A DNA stretch of 64,000 nt from Fredricksoniimonas sp964643325 (GTDB lineage Bacteria > Omnitrophota > Gorgyraeia > Zapsychrales > Fredricksoniimonadaceae). The translations under genes were made by a program, and so were the position numbers. The stretch is taken from assembly GCA_964643325.1 (NCBI GenBank), contig CAZXSE010000006.1:1-64000 (forward strand). The letters are read 5' to 3'. The notes below the pieces were generated by a model. The model made no database searches. It was not told where the DNA came from and was given only the letters and a program-made list of their open reading frames with translations. Shown one piece after another: positions 48,683 through 64,000 of the stretch. Every line of letters starts with the position of its first letter. Positions within the stretch are counted from its first letter, which is position 1.

Positions 48683-48860
48683 TGCGGCTTTGCTTTGGAA
48701 AGGATTGCATAGCCCCTTTGCCGAGCGCTTGGCTCGCCCCAGCCGGCTCGCCTGCGCTCGGGATCTCGCTCGCTCGTCCCGACCTAAAGGTCGGGACACC
48801 ATGCCCGCGAGCTCGATCAATGTCGGCCAAGGGGCTATGCAAACCTTTCCGCAAAGCCGT
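48683..48860. repeat. 178-bp inverted repeat between the mutase gene and plsC
   Basis: Outer arms GCGGCTTTGCTTTGGAAAGG... (48683-48720) and ...CCTTTCCGCAAAGCC (48827-48860) pair over ~34 bp with a 3-nt bulge and one mismatch. The core contains a perfect inner hairpin GTCCCGACCT/AGGTCGGGAC (48776-48797). An open frame runs through it into plsC but is not a plausible protein. Confidence 0.75.
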
Positions 48861-48875
48861 AACGAAGGTCAAAAT

Positions 48876-49478
48876 ATGGTCGAATTCCTCAGATCCATTT
48901 ATTACTGGCTTGTTACAGGCCTGGCATCTGTTGCCAGTATGCTTTTTTATCCGGCTCGCGTTATCGGCCGGGCGAATGTGCCGCGCCAGGGCGGTTTTAT
49001 CCTGGCATCCAATCATCAGAGCAATATCGATCCTGTCCTTCTTCCCGTAGTTTGTCCGCGCCAGATGCGCTTCATGGCCAAGGATTCCCTCTTTAAGAAC
49101 CCGGTCTTGGGCGCGCTGATCCGCACGGGCGGCGGATTCCCTATTAAGCGCGGCACCGCGGACCGGGGCGCGCTGGCCGAGTTCCTGCGCCAGCTTGTGC
49201 TGGGATATCCGGTCCTTATTTTCCCGCAAGGGACGCGCGGCGGAGAGAAGCCGCAGGCCGGGGTGGGGTTTTTGGCGGTCAAAAGCAACAAGCCCGTGCT
49301 GCCTGTTTATATAGAAGGCACAGAGAAAGTTCTGCCTAAGGGGGCCTCATTTCCCGTGAGGTCAGCGGTCAGGGTCGTGTTCGGCCAGCCCATGGCCTTT
49401 GGCCCTGATGAAGACCCGCAGGCCGTTGCTGAGAAGGTCATGTCCGCGATATGGGATCTTAAGAAAGAGAACGCATGA
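48876..49478 (+). CDS. plsC: 1-acyl-sn-glycerol-3-phosphate acyltransferase
   Basis: 200 aa. ATG 48876 was chosen: upstream in-frame starts from 48690 lie in the inverted repeat and would add an Arg-rich non-family extension. Motifs: NHQSNIDP (HX4D), GGFPIKRG, FPQGTRGG (the EGTR motif with Gln for Glu), and VLPVYIEGT. It adds the second acyl chain to make phosphatidic acid, complementing plsY at 12690. A hydrophobic segment precedes the catalytic domain. It overlaps the LamG-like gene by 4 bp. Confidence 0.9.
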   Translation: MVEFLRSIYYWLVTGLASVASMLFYPARVIGRANVPRQGGFILASNHQSNIDPVLLPVVCPRQMRFMAKDSLFKNPVLGALIRTGGGFPIKRGTADRGALAEFLRQLVLGYPVLIFPQGTRGGEKPQAGVGFLAVKSNKPVLPVYIEGTEKVLPKGASFPVRSAVRVVFGQPMAFGPDEDPQAVAEKVMSAIWDLKKENA

Positions 49479-50233
49479 ACGGCTGGCTGCGACAGATGGT
49501 GTTGCTGCTCTTCATTCTTGCTGCCGCACCCGCACATGCTGATATTGTGACCGGGCTGGTGGGGTGGTGGCGCTTTGATGAAATGACCGGCACATCGACG
49601 CGCGATGCGTCGGGGCGGGGGAATACCGGCACCTTGAGCGGTTTTGCGGATCCTGCGACATCGACCAGCGGCTGGAATGCTGGTAAATTCAACGGGGCTT
49701 TGGCGTTTGATGGGCTTAATGATTATATAACGATCGATCTAGGGGGTATTACAACAACACAGTTAACACAATCTTATTGGATAAAGAAGACTGCCGGTGC
49801 GGATATTCATAGATTGACTACGGTCGGTGGGGCGCTGCAATGCGGCTTTACTAATGCGACATTCTTTGTGCATACGGCATCTTCTTCAGGATCAGATGTA
49901 AATACTCCTTTTGCTGCTTTCTCGGGAAGCGGCGATGGTCAGTGGCATTTGCTTGTTGTGACCCGGGATACTGCCAGTGATAATAAAGTAAAGGTTTATT
50001 TTGATGGTAATTTGGCAGCCACAGGCAATCTTGTCAATGCGGCTAATGGGGTTATGACTTTAGGTGCTTTGCGAATTGGGTCTGCAACAACACAGTCTTT
50101 TGATGGGTTGATTGATGATGTGCGTGTTTACAAGCGTATTTTAAGCGCAGCCGATATGTCGGAACTTCTTAACAATGGTGGGCCTTCAACCGTTATCCGC
50201 AACGCCACTATCCCCAATCTTTTGATCGAATAA
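49475..50233 (+). CDS. Secreted LamG-like (concanavalin fold) protein
   Basis: 252 aa. Signal peptide ~1-22 (MVLLLFILAAAPAHA). A single LamG/laminin-G-like domain: LVGWWRFDEMTGTSTRDASG, ALAFDGLNDYITI, QWHLLVVTRD, VKVYFDGNL, and SFDGLIDDVRVYKRILSAADM. Such domains bind carbohydrate or surface ligands. From about 49720 the DNA is clearly more AT-rich than its neighbours and uses codons rare around it, a sign of transfer or relaxed selection. A 17-residue tail NGGPSTVIRNATIPNLL follows the domain. Confidence 0.85.
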   Translation: MNGWLRQMVLLLFILAAAPAHADIVTGLVGWWRFDEMTGTSTRDASGRGNTGTLSGFADPATSTSGWNAGKFNGALAFDGLNDYITIDLGGITTTQLTQSYWIKKTAGADIHRLTTVGGALQCGFTNATFFVHTASSSGSDVNTPFAAFSGSGDGQWHLLVVTRDTASDNKVKVYFDGNLAATGNLVNAANGVMTLGALRIGSATTQSFDGLIDDVRVYKRILSAADMSELLNNGGPSTVIRNATIPNLLIE

Positions 50234-50296
50234 ATACGCGGGCGGACCTAAAGTTTGCCTTCACACACAGATATATCTTTGATATATAGATTTCCA

Positions 50297-50325
50297 TTGA
50301 CAAAAGACGCTATTTTTGGATAATT
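50297..50325 (+). promoter_or_regulatory. Promoter of rpsA
   Basis: TTGACA (50297-50302), 17 nt, ATAATT (50320-50325), 95 bp before the rpsA ATG. The leader has no clear hairpin; SD AAGGAAAAAA is weak, as is common for S1 mRNAs. Confidence 0.7.
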
Positions 50326-50420
50326 GAACACCTTGCACCGGGCAGAGAGCTGCTTCGGGCGGCAAGAATACTAACTCCTCTAACTCCTGCAGTCAGAGCA
50401 TCACCAAGGAAAAAAAGATC

Positions 50421-51971
50421 ATGAGCGAATCACAGAAATCCGTCATGGAAGAACTGTACAACAGCACATTAAAGACATTTGCCGAGGGGCAGATCGTTCA
50501 GGGCAAGATCGTTGCCAAGAACAATACCGAAGCGATCGTTGATATCGGGTTCAAGTCCGAGGGCTTTGTGCCGCTCGTCGAATTCCGTAATCCCGAGGCG
50601 GTCGAGATCGGCCAGGCCATCGATGTCCTCATTGAGAATATCGAGGACGAGGATGGTAAGCTGATCCTTTCGCACAGCAAGGCCGAGAAGATGAAGGGCT
50701 GGCAGAAGATCGCCGACGTGATCAACGAGGGCGATGTGGTCGATGGTAATGTTGTCCGCGTGGTCAAGGGCGGGTATATCGTCGATGTTCAGGGCGTCGA
50801 GGCGTTTTTGCCGATGTCGCTGTCATCGTTCAAGGGTTTCCATACCGACGACATCATGGCGCGTTCCTACAAGTTCATGGTCGCGAAGATGAACAAACAG
50901 CGCCGCAACCTGATCCTGTCCCGCCGCGAGGTGGTGCAGAAAGAGCGCGAAGCGAATCGCGAGGTCCTCTGGGCCAAGCTCGAAAAGGGCCAGCGCCGCA
51001 CCGGCGTGGTCAAGGGCATCACGGATTTCGGCGCGTTCATCGACCTGGGCGGCGTCGACGGATTGTTGCACATCACGGACATGAGCTGGTCGCGCATCAG
51101 CCATCCCTCCGAGATCGTCCGTTTGGGCGATAGGCTTGAGATCATCATCCTTGATTTCGACAAGGAGAACTCCAAGGTATCCCTGGGCTTGAAGCAGATC
51201 ACGGCCAATCCCTGGGAAGGCGTTTACGATAAGTATCCGACGGGAACGGTCGTCAAGGGCAAGGTCGTCAACATCATGCCTTACGGTGTTTTTGTTGAGA
51301 TCGACAAGGGCATCGAGGGCCTGCTGCACGCCTCCGAGATCACCTGGCAGAAGAAGATGGTCAATCCTCAGGAGATGTTCACGCCCGGCCAGCAGGTCGA
51401 GGTGCAGATCATCAATGTGGACAAGGATTCCAAGCGTATATCGCTCAGCATGAAACAGCTCGAGGAGAACCCCTGGCTCAAGGCCGAGGAGAAGTTCCCG
51501 GTCGGCAGCCGCGTCAAGGGCACGGTCCGCGGCTTCGCGGATTACGGCGCTTTCGTTGAGCTTGAGCACGGGCTTGAGGGCATGATCCACGTATCTGACA
51601 TGTCCTGGACCCGCAAGGTCAATCATCCGCAGGATGTCCTGCAGAAGGGCCAGCAGATCGAGGTCATTGTGCTCGCCGTTGATGGCAAGAACCGCAAGAT
51701 CACGCTCGGTCTTAAGCAGCTGCAGCCCAATCCCTGGGCGGAAATTGCCCAGAAGTTCCCGATCGATACCATCGTCGATTCCGAGGTCATCATGAACTCG
51801 AACTTCGGCGTTTTTGTGAAGCTTGAACAGGATGTCGAGGCGCTGATCTATTCTTCCGAGATCGACAAGGAAGAGGCCGCGAAGCTCAAGGCGGGCGACA
51901 AGATCCGCGTCAAGGTCATCAAGGTCGATGTGGACCAGATGAAGATCGGCGTGAGCGCGAAAGTAGCATAA
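50421..51971 (+). CDS. rpsA: 30S ribosomal protein S1
   Basis: 516 aa with six S1 domains, at about residues 18-90, 105-175, 190-262, 275-350, 362-435 and 448-514. Typical repeats are VVKGITDFGAFIDLGGVDGL, VVNIMPYGVFVEIDKGIEGL and VRGFADYGAFVELEHGLEGM. It delivers mRNA to the 30S subunit. In many bacteria it follows cmk; here it has its own promoter and is followed by tyrS at 18 bp. Confidence 0.95.
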   Translation: MSESQKSVMEELYNSTLKTFAEGQIVQGKIVAKNNTEAIVDIGFKSEGFVPLVEFRNPEAVEIGQAIDVLIENIEDEDGKLILSHSKAEKMKGWQKIADVINEGDVVDGNVVRVVKGGYIVDVQGVEAFLPMSLSSFKGFHTDDIMARSYKFMVAKMNKQRRNLILSRREVVQKEREANREVLWAKLEKGQRRTGVVKGITDFGAFIDLGGVDGLLHITDMSWSRISHPSEIVRLGDRLEIIILDFDKENSKVSLGLKQITANPWEGVYDKYPTGTVVKGKVVNIMPYGVFVEIDKGIEGLLHASEITWQKKMVNPQEMFTPGQQVEVQIINVDKDSKRISLSMKQLEENPWLKAEEKFPVGSRVKGTVRGFADYGAFVELEHGLEGMIHVSDMSWTRKVNHPQDVLQKGQQIEVIVLAVDGKNRKITLGLKQLQPNPWAEIAQKFPIDTIVDSEVIMNSNFGVFVKLEQDVEALIYSSEIDKEEAAKLKAGDKIRVKVIKVDVDQMKIGVSAKVA

Positions 51972-51989
51972 CAGGCGCTTGAGGCGTTT

Positions 51990-53141
51990 ATGGACATTCA
52001 GGATACCATCCGGACCATTGCCCGCGGCACGAGCGAGATCATCAGCGTCGAGCTGTTGACCGCGAAGCTGGCAACGGGAAAGCCGCTGGTGGTCAAGGCC
52101 GGTTTCGATCCGACGGCGCCTGATATCCATCTTGGCCATGTGGTCCTGCTGCGCAAGATGCGGCAGTTCCAGGACCTGGGGCACAAGGTTGTTTTTCTGA
52201 TCGGCGATTTTACCGCCCAGGTGGGCGATCCGACGGGGCGCAACGAGCTTCGCAAGAAGATGTCGCGTGAGGATATCGAGAAGAACGCGGCGACATACAA
52301 GGACCAGGTCTTTAAAGTACTGGACCCGCAGAAGACCGAAGTTGTTTTTAACAGCCACTGGTTCGGGAAGTTCAGCGCCCAGCAGCTCATGGAGCTTGCG
52401 GCGCACGCAACTGTGGCCCAGACGCTGGCGCGGGCTGATTTCAAGAAGCGTTTTGACGAAGGCCGCGAGATCAGTCTTTTGGAATTCATTTATCCGCTGC
52501 TTCAGGGATATGATTCGGTGCATCTGAAGGCGGATGTGGAGCTCGGCGGGTCCGATCAGAAGTTCAATCTTCTGATGGGGCGCCAGGTCCAGGAAGCGTT
52601 CGGACAGCCGCCGCAGGCCGTTGTGATGACACCGCTCCTGGAGGGGCTCGACGGCACGCAAAAGATGTCCAAGTCATTGGGCAATTATATCGGCATCAAC
52701 GAGCCGCCGCGTGAGATCTTCGGCAAGGTGATGTCGGTGAGCGATGAATTGATGATAAGGTACTTCGAGCTTCTGACCGACGCGGATATTGCCGCGGTCC
52801 GTCAGATGCATCCGAAGGAGGCGAAGATGAGATTGGCCGAGGAGATCGTCCGGCAATTTCACGGCGCCGACGCAGCCCGGGACAGCCGCGCGCATTTTGA
52901 GAGCGTTTTCTCTCAGAAGCAGGTCCCGGACGATGTTCAAACATGGGCCCTGGCCAAGGGCAAAGGACCGATCGTTGACATCCTGGTCAACGCGGGGATC
53001 GCGCCATCGAAGAACGAGGCGCGCCGGTTGATCAAGCAGGGGGCCGTGACATTTGACGGTGCGCCTGTAGCTGATGAGAACTGGTCAGCGGTCCCGGGGG
53101 TCCTTAAGGTCGGCAAGCGCCGTTTCCTCAAGTTTGAATAA
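51990..53141 (+). CDS. tyrS: Tyrosine-tRNA ligase
   Basis: 383 aa class I synthetase. HIGH motif as HLGH in PDIHLGHVVLLRKM, KMSKS in DGTQKMSKSLGN, and a C-terminal S4 RNA-binding domain (~322-383, APSKNEARRLIKQGAV). Residues VKAGFDPTAPD and LLQGYDSVHLKADVELGGSDQ are of the TyrRS type 2 (TyrZ-like) branch. It charges tRNA-Tyr. Confidence 0.95.
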   Translation: MDIQDTIRTIARGTSEIISVELLTAKLATGKPLVVKAGFDPTAPDIHLGHVVLLRKMRQFQDLGHKVVFLIGDFTAQVGDPTGRNELRKKMSREDIEKNAATYKDQVFKVLDPQKTEVVFNSHWFGKFSAQQLMELAAHATVAQTLARADFKKRFDEGREISLLEFIYPLLQGYDSVHLKADVELGGSDQKFNLLMGRQVQEAFGQPPQAVVMTPLLEGLDGTQKMSKSLGNYIGINEPPREIFGKVMSVSDELMIRYFELLTDADIAAVRQMHPKEAKMRLAEEIVRQFHGADAARDSRAHFESVFSQKQVPDDVQTWALAKGKGPIVDILVNAGIAPSKNEARRLIKQGAVTFDGAPVADENWSAVPGVLKVGKRRFLKFE

Positions 53142-53200
53142 AGGTTGCGTCGAGCTCCCGCAGGCGGCCTTGCCTTATTAACAACAGATCATCTATTTAC

Positions 53201-53229
53201 TTGACAAAGATAGGGGTATTGGATATACT
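53201..53229 (+). promoter_or_regulatory. Strong promoter of the tRNA-Thr/rpmG/tRNA-Trp/secE block
   Basis: Perfect TTGACA (53201-53206), 17 nt, TATACT (53224-53229), 17 bp before tRNA-Thr. It probably drives the whole tRNA-rpmG-secE-nusG-rpl-rpo transcript, since no strong terminator is seen up to rplL. Confidence 0.85.
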
Positions 53230-53245
53230 TTCGGTTCATTTGTCC

Positions 53246-53321
53246 GCCCTTGTAGCTCAGTTGGTAGAGCACGTCCTTGGTAAGGACGAGGTCACCGGTT
53301 CGATCCCGGTCGAGGGCTCCA
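53246..53321 (+). tRNA. tRNA-Thr (anticodon GGT)
   Basis: Acceptor GCCCTTG/CGAGGGC (one T-G pair), D arm GCTC...GAGC, anticodon stem CGTCC/GGACG with loop TTGGTAA giving GGT, and T arm CCGG-TTCGATC-CCGG. Discriminator T318 is followed by an encoded CCA (53319-53321). Confidence 0.95.
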
Positions 53322-53351
53322 GATTGAGGGCCTAACACACAACAGGAACTT

Positions 53352-53504
53352 ATGCGCGAGATCATCCATTTCCAGTGCACTGAATGTCAGCGGATCAATT
53401 ATTCCAACATGAAGGACAAGAAAAAGAAGCCCGACCGTATGGAGCTTTCGAAATATTGTCCTTTTTGCAAGAAGCATACTCCGCATAAAGAAATGAAGAA
53501 ATAA
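53352..53504 (+). CDS. rpmG: 50S ribosomal protein L33
   Basis: 50 aa, too short for most ORF cut-offs. MREIIHFQCTECQRINY and a C-terminal KYCPFCKKHTPHKE carry the two CxxC pairs of the zinc-binding L33 type. SD CAGGAAC lies upstream. It sits between tRNA-Thr and tRNA-Trp just before secE, its standard place. A GC hairpin without T tract (53510-53527) follows and may mark an RNA processing site before tRNA-Trp. Confidence 0.95.
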   Translation: MREIIHFQCTECQRINYSNMKDKKKKPDRMELSKYCPFCKKHTPHKEMKK

Positions 53505-53547
53505 AACCCCGCGGCCGCAAGGCCGCGTCGGGAGTTCTTGAAAATAT

Positions 53548-53621
53548 AGGCCAGTAGCTCTAACTGGTAGAGCGACGGTCTCCAAAACCGCAGGTTGCAG
53601 GTTCGAATCCTGCCTGGCCTG
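53548..53621 (+). tRNA. tRNA-Trp (anticodon CCA)
   Basis: Acceptor AGGCCAG/CTGGCCT, D arm GCTC...GAGC, anticodon loop CTCCAAA giving CCA, and T arm GCAGG-TTCGAAT-CCTGC, discriminator G. The outermost anticodon-stem pair is an A-C mismatch. The 3' CCA is not encoded; T6 follows at 53624, but secE is 40 bp away so read-through is expected. Confidence 0.95.
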
Positions 53622-53662
53622 TGTTTTTTGACAGCGGTAAACAATAGGGACAGGGCACAGCA

Positions 53663-53848
53663 ATGTTCACGCAGGTCAAGGTATTCATCGAAGAGGTCAT
53701 CGCGGAAATGAAAAAGGTCTCCTGGACCCCGCGCAAGGATCTTCTCAACGCGACCTGGATCGTCCTGATCAGCGCGATCTGCCTGGGCCTTGTCATCACG
53801 CTGATCGACCTGATCCTTTCGCGCGGCATGAACGCGATCATTAAATAG
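53663..53848 (+). CDS. secE: Protein translocase subunit SecE
   Basis: 61 aa, single-helix bacterial SecE: amphipathic VKVFIEEVIAEMKKVSWTPR, then transmembrane ~39-57 (WIVLISAICLGLVITLIDL). Part of SecYEG. It stands 6 bp before nusG in the usual order. Confidence 0.95.
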   Translation: MFTQVKVFIEEVIAEMKKVSWTPRKDLLNATWIVLISAICLGLVITLIDLILSRGMNAIIK

Positions 53849-53854
53849 GAAATT

Positions 53855-54379
53855 ATGGACTGGTACGTCATTCACACACAAACAGGCGCTGAAGAGCGCG
53901 CAAAAGCGGGCATCGACCGCCGCATTGCCACGACCGAGCTCAAGAATTATGTCGAGGAGATCGTTGTCCCGACGGAGCAGGTGTCGGAAGTGCGCGGCGG
54001 CAAGAAGCGCATCACCACCCGCAAGTTTTTCCCGGGCTATATCCTGATCAAGATGAACATGACCAAAGAGAGCTGGTACCTGATCAAGACCACGCCGGGC
54101 GTGACCAGTTTTATCGGCCCCGGCCGCCAGCCGCAAAAACTTTCCGAAGAAGAAGTGAACAACATCCTCAAAAGAACGGTCGAGACGGAATCCAAGCCCT
54201 CTCCCAAGATCGTTTTTGATATCAATGAGCCGATCCGCATCACCCAGGGGCCGTTCGCGAACTTCAACGGTTCCGTGACCGAAGTCTATCCCGACCGAGG
54301 GAAGCTCAAGGTCAGCGTCCCGGTCTTCGGGCGCGCCACGCTTGTTGAGCTGGAGTACTGGCAGGTCGAGAAAATCTAA
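53855..54379 (+). CDS. nusG: Transcription termination/antitermination protein NusG
   Basis: 174 aa. NGN domain (WYVIHTQTGAEERAKAGI, KFFPGYILIKMNMT, TPGVTSFIGPG) and C-terminal KOW (ITQGPFANFNGSVTEVYPD). It binds RNA polymerase and couples it to Rho or S10. Canonical length and position. Confidence 0.97.
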   Translation: MDWYVIHTQTGAEERAKAGIDRRIATTELKNYVEEIVVPTEQVSEVRGGKKRITTRKFFPGYILIKMNMTKESWYLIKTTPGVTSFIGPGRQPQKLSEEEVNNILKRTVETESKPSPKIVFDINEPIRITQGPFANFNGSVTEVYPDRGKLKVSVPVFGRATLVELEYWQVEKI

Positions 54380-54400
54380 CCATTACGATCAGGTAGGATT

Positions 54401-54826
54401 ATGGCAAAAGAACAGGTTGCGAAGGTCAATCTTTATGTAACAGCAGGTCAGGCGAACCCGGCGCCGCCCGTCGGCCCCGCGCTCGGCCAGCACGGCGTCA
54501 ACATCATGGATTTCTGCAAGAAATTCAATGAGCAGACCAAGGGCAAGGACCCGATGCCGCTGCCGGTGATCATCAATATTTACAAGGACAAGTCGTTCGA
54601 TTTCACGATCAAGACCCCGCCCAGTTCGGCTTTATTGAAGAAGGCGGCCAAGATCGCGACAGCTTCGGGTGAGGCCGGTAAGCAGATCGTGGCCACCATC
54701 ACGCGCGCCCAGGTCGAGGAGATCGCGAAGCAGAAGATGGAAGACCTTAATACGGCTGACCTGCCGCAGGCGTTGCGCGTGGTCATGGGCACTGCTCGCA
54801 GCATGGGCATTGCGATAAAGGACTGA
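54401..54826 (+). CDS. rplK: 50S ribosomal protein L11
   Basis: 141 aa. NPAPPVGPALGQHGVNIMDFC, the Pro-rich N-terminal switch, and the C-terminal rRNA-binding domain (TPPSSALLKKAAKIATASGE, ALRVVMGTARSMGI). Part of the GTPase-associated centre. Confidence 0.97.
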   Translation: MAKEQVAKVNLYVTAGQANPAPPVGPALGQHGVNIMDFCKKFNEQTKGKDPMPLPVIINIYKDKSFDFTIKTPPSSALLKKAAKIATASGEAGKQIVATITRAQVEEIAKQKMEDLNTADLPQALRVVMGTARSMGIAIKD

Positions 54827-54830
54827 TAAC

Positions 54831-55514
54831 ATGGCAACAAAGACCAGCAAACGCATCAAAGAAGCTCACCAGAAGGTTGACGTCGAGAAGACATATCCGC
54901 TCAAGGACGCTGTGGCGGCCTTGCAGCAGGCGCCGAAGGTCAAATTCGATGAGACCGTCGAGCTGCATTTCAATCTGAATCTTGACGTGAAGGCGTCCGA
55001 CCAGAATGTCCGCGGCACGGTGGTGTTGCCGCACGGGACCGGTAAGTCCCTCAAGGTCGCGGTCGTCTGTCAGGGCGAGAATGTCAACAAGGCCAAGGAC
55101 GCCGGCGCGGATTTTGTCGGCAGCCAGGACTTGATCGACAAGATCGACAAAGGGTTCCTGGGTTTCGATTGCCTCATCGCCACCCCGGACATGATGAGAG
55201 ACCTGAGCAAGCTTGGCAAAGTCCTCGGCCCCCGCGGTTTGATGCCCAGCCCCAAAGCTGGCACGGTCACGGCGGATGTCGAGCGCGCGCTCAGGGAAGT
55301 GAAGGCCGGTCGCGTCGAGTTCAAGAACGACAAGCAGGGCGGCATCCATCTGGGTGTCGGCAAGCGCTCGTTCAATACGGACCAGCTGTACGAGAACGCG
55401 AAGCATGTCATCGAAGCGGTCGAGCACGCGAAGCCCGCTTCGGTCAAAGGTATTTTTGTTAAAAGCATTTATCTGTCCACAACCATGGGCGTAGGGGTCA
55501 GGGTGGCGATATGA
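54831..55514 (+). CDS. rplA: 50S ribosomal protein L1
   Basis: 227 aa. Two-domain L1: VKFDETVELHFNLNLDVKAS, VRGTVVLPHGTGK, DVVIATPDMM-type segment (LIATPDMMRDLSKLGKVLGP), RGLMPSPKAGTV and the closing STTMGVGVRV. It binds the L1 stalk. The end overlaps rplJ by 4 bp (ATGATG). Confidence 0.97.
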   Translation: MATKTSKRIKEAHQKVDVEKTYPLKDAVAALQQAPKVKFDETVELHFNLNLDVKASDQNVRGTVVLPHGTGKSLKVAVVCQGENVNKAKDAGADFVGSQDLIDKIDKGFLGFDCLIATPDMMRDLSKLGKVLGPRGLMPSPKAGTVTADVERALREVKAGRVEFKNDKQGGIHLGVGKRSFNTDQLYENAKHVIEAVEHAKPASVKGIFVKSIYLSTTMGVGVRVAI

Positions 55515-56041
55515 TGAAGATAGGAAAGATCTACAGAAAAAAGATCACCGCGAAGGTCCACGACGGCGTCGTCAATGAGTCGAGCGCTTTCGTTATCAAT
55601 TTCCGCAATGTTCCGTCGAGCGATATCTGCACACTCCGCAAGAACCTCAAGCAGAAGAACGCGAAGGTCTATCTGTCGCGCAATTCGCTGGCGCGCGTCG
55701 GCATCCAGGGAACGCTGTTGGCGCCCCTGACCGAGAAGCTCGACGGCCAGACGCTTTTTGTCTGGACCAGCGCGGACGCGGTCGACATTGCGAAGGCCCT
55801 GATGCAATTTGCGGGCAAGAACGAGAACATCATCATCCGCGGCGGGGTGGTGAGCAGTCAGTTGCTGCTGCAGAACGATGTCAAACGCCTTTCTGATCTG
55901 CCGTCCAGGGAAGTCCTGCTGGCGCAGCTCTTGGGCACGTTGCAATCGCCGATGACACGTTTGGCCAGGACATTGAATGGGAAAACAGTCGAACTGCTTT
56001 CGATATTGAAACAAATAAGTGAAAAAAGGGGAGGTAACTGA
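55511..56041 (+). CDS. rplJ: 50S ribosomal protein L10
   Basis: 176 aa from ATG 55511 (ATG 55514 is equally possible). VINFRNVPSSDICTLRKNLK and YLSRNSLARVG cover the rRNA-binding domain; the C-terminal helix (LARTLNGKTVELLSILKQI) holds L7/L12 dimers. Sequence identity to typical L10 is low but the position between rplA and rplL is decisive. Confidence 0.93.
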   Translation: MMKIGKIYRKKITAKVHDGVVNESSAFVINFRNVPSSDICTLRKNLKQKNAKVYLSRNSLARVGIQGTLLAPLTEKLDGQTLFVWTSADAVDIAKALMQFAGKNENIIIRGGVVSSQLLLQNDVKRLSDLPSREVLLAQLLGTLQSPMTRLARTLNGKTVELLSILKQISEKRGGN

Positions 56042-56043
56042 TC

Positions 56044-56448
56044 ATGTCTGACAACGCAAACGCTCTTTCTCCGAAGCTCGAGGAGCTCATGAAGTCCATA
56101 GAGACGCTGACGGCGCTTGAGCTGTCCGATCTCGTTAAGGCTCTTGAGACGAAATTCGGCATCTCGGCCGCCGCGCCGATGATGATGGCCGGCCCGATGG
56201 CCGGTGGTGCCGCTGCCGCAGCGCCTGCCGAGGCCAAAACCTCGTTCAAGGTCGTCCTTAAGGATGCCGGCGCGAACAAGATCAACGTTATTAAGGAAGT
56301 CCGTGCCATCACGAACCTCGGCTTGAAAGAAGCCAAGGACCTCGTCGAGGGTGCCCCGAAGACCGTCAAGGAAGACGCGTCCAAGGAAGAAGCTGAAGAG
56401 CTCAAGAAGAAGCTCGAGGCTGTCGGCGCCAAGGTCGAGCTCCAGTAA
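56044..56448 (+). CDS. rplL: 50S ribosomal protein L7/L12
   Basis: 134 aa, slightly longer than usual. N-terminal dimer helices (LMKSIETLTALELSDLVKAL), an Ala/Met/Pro hinge (AAAPMMMAGPMAGGAAAAAP, somewhat Met-rich) and the CTD (FKVVLKDAGANKINVIKEVR, LGLKEAKDLVEGAPKTVKE). It is the stalk that recruits translational GTPases. Confidence 0.97.
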   Translation: MSDNANALSPKLEELMKSIETLTALELSDLVKALETKFGISAAAPMMMAGPMAGGAAAAAPAEAKTSFKVVLKDAGANKINVIKEVRAITNLGLKEAKDLVEGAPKTVKEDASKEEAEELKKKLEAVGAKVELQ

Positions 56449-56553
56449 CGCAAGGCCCTTCGGGGTTTTGAGGTCGTTCGGGTCCAAGCCGTTCTTTGTC
56501 CCTTCTCTAATAAGGAGGAGGGACCAACATTTAACAGAGAATGCTGTCAGGAT

Positions 56554-64000
<7,447 letters not shown>

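Noticed and set aside
48690..48875. Long N-terminal extension of plsC
   Set aside because: It translates the inverted repeat; the protein family starts near the ATG at 48876.
50823..52661. 612-codon minus-strand open frame opposite rpsA and tyrS
   Set aside because: Antisense shadow of two conserved genes; no motif, no ribosome site.

Overview
The window is a dense, moderately GC-rich bacterial chromosome segment. Nearly all genes lie on the + strand in tight operons with ATGA/TGATG overlaps. No phage, insertion sequence, CRISPR array or integrase is visible. The best taxonomic guess is a Candidatus Omnitrophota (PVC-superphylum) genome. The reasons are the giant secreted protein at 14188-19193, whose N-terminal module and C-terminal GGIDL...PV tail resemble proteins I associate with that phylum, the type IV pilus layout, and the general gene order. 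This is inference, not a search result. Three runs of exactly 100 N (15249-15348, 42433-42532, 46258-46357) are scaffold gaps, and each interrupts a gene.

Layout. 1-566: the 3' end of a tRNA, tRNA-Val(CAC), and palindromic DNA around both. 567-2053: a zinc-ribbon coiled-coil protein, an RNase HI-like gene, and the RNase P RNA gene (not an ORF), whose 5' end overlaps the RNase H 3' end. 2140-13325: one long housekeeping run: yebC-ruvC-ruvA-scpB, the aromatic block pheA-hisC-aroF-tyrA, cmk-lepA-lepB, a small lipoprotein, pgsA-plsY. 13457-14187: a small unknown gene, a terminator, a 165-bp inverted repeat and a near-consensus promoter. 14188-19193: a secreted, phosphohexomutase-containing repeat protein broken by gap 1.

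19364-29030: envelope and signalling genes: a peptidoglycan-binding lipoprotein, a PfkB kinase, an unknown helical protein, a DEDDh exonuclease, a SPOR protein, LpoB-like and COG3014-like lipoproteins, a response regulator/CheX-like/response regulator trio, DsbA-like and MauE-like redox proteins, an exported Memo-AMMECR1 fusion and a small four-cysteine membrane protein. 29058-30170 is rodA. 30216-41817 is a type IV pilus locus: two stand-alone MshEN proteins, two PilB-type ATPases, PilC, a coiled-coil protein, a pilin with a long leader, then pilM-N-O-P-Q. 41855-46813: RNase G (gap 2), rplU, obgE, proB, proA and nadD (gap 3 removes the proA end and the nadD start). 46825-50233: a CBS protein, a second ordinary phosphohexomutase, plsC behind an inverted repeat, and a LamG-like secreted protein of lower GC. 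50421-64000: rpsA, tyrS, then the conserved tRNA-Thr, rpmG, tRNA-Trp, secE, nusG, rplK, rplA, rplJ, rplL, rpoB, rpoC block, with rpoC running off the end.

The most unusual items are the chimeric secreted sugar-phosphate mutase with its degenerate ~145-residue repeats and terminal tail, the rnpB/RNase H overlap, the pilus locus with four MshEN modules in four consecutive genes, a short ORF with an ideal ribosome binding site in the pilin leader, a terminator-shaped hairpin inside a lipoprotein signal sequence, and several long intergenic palindromes.
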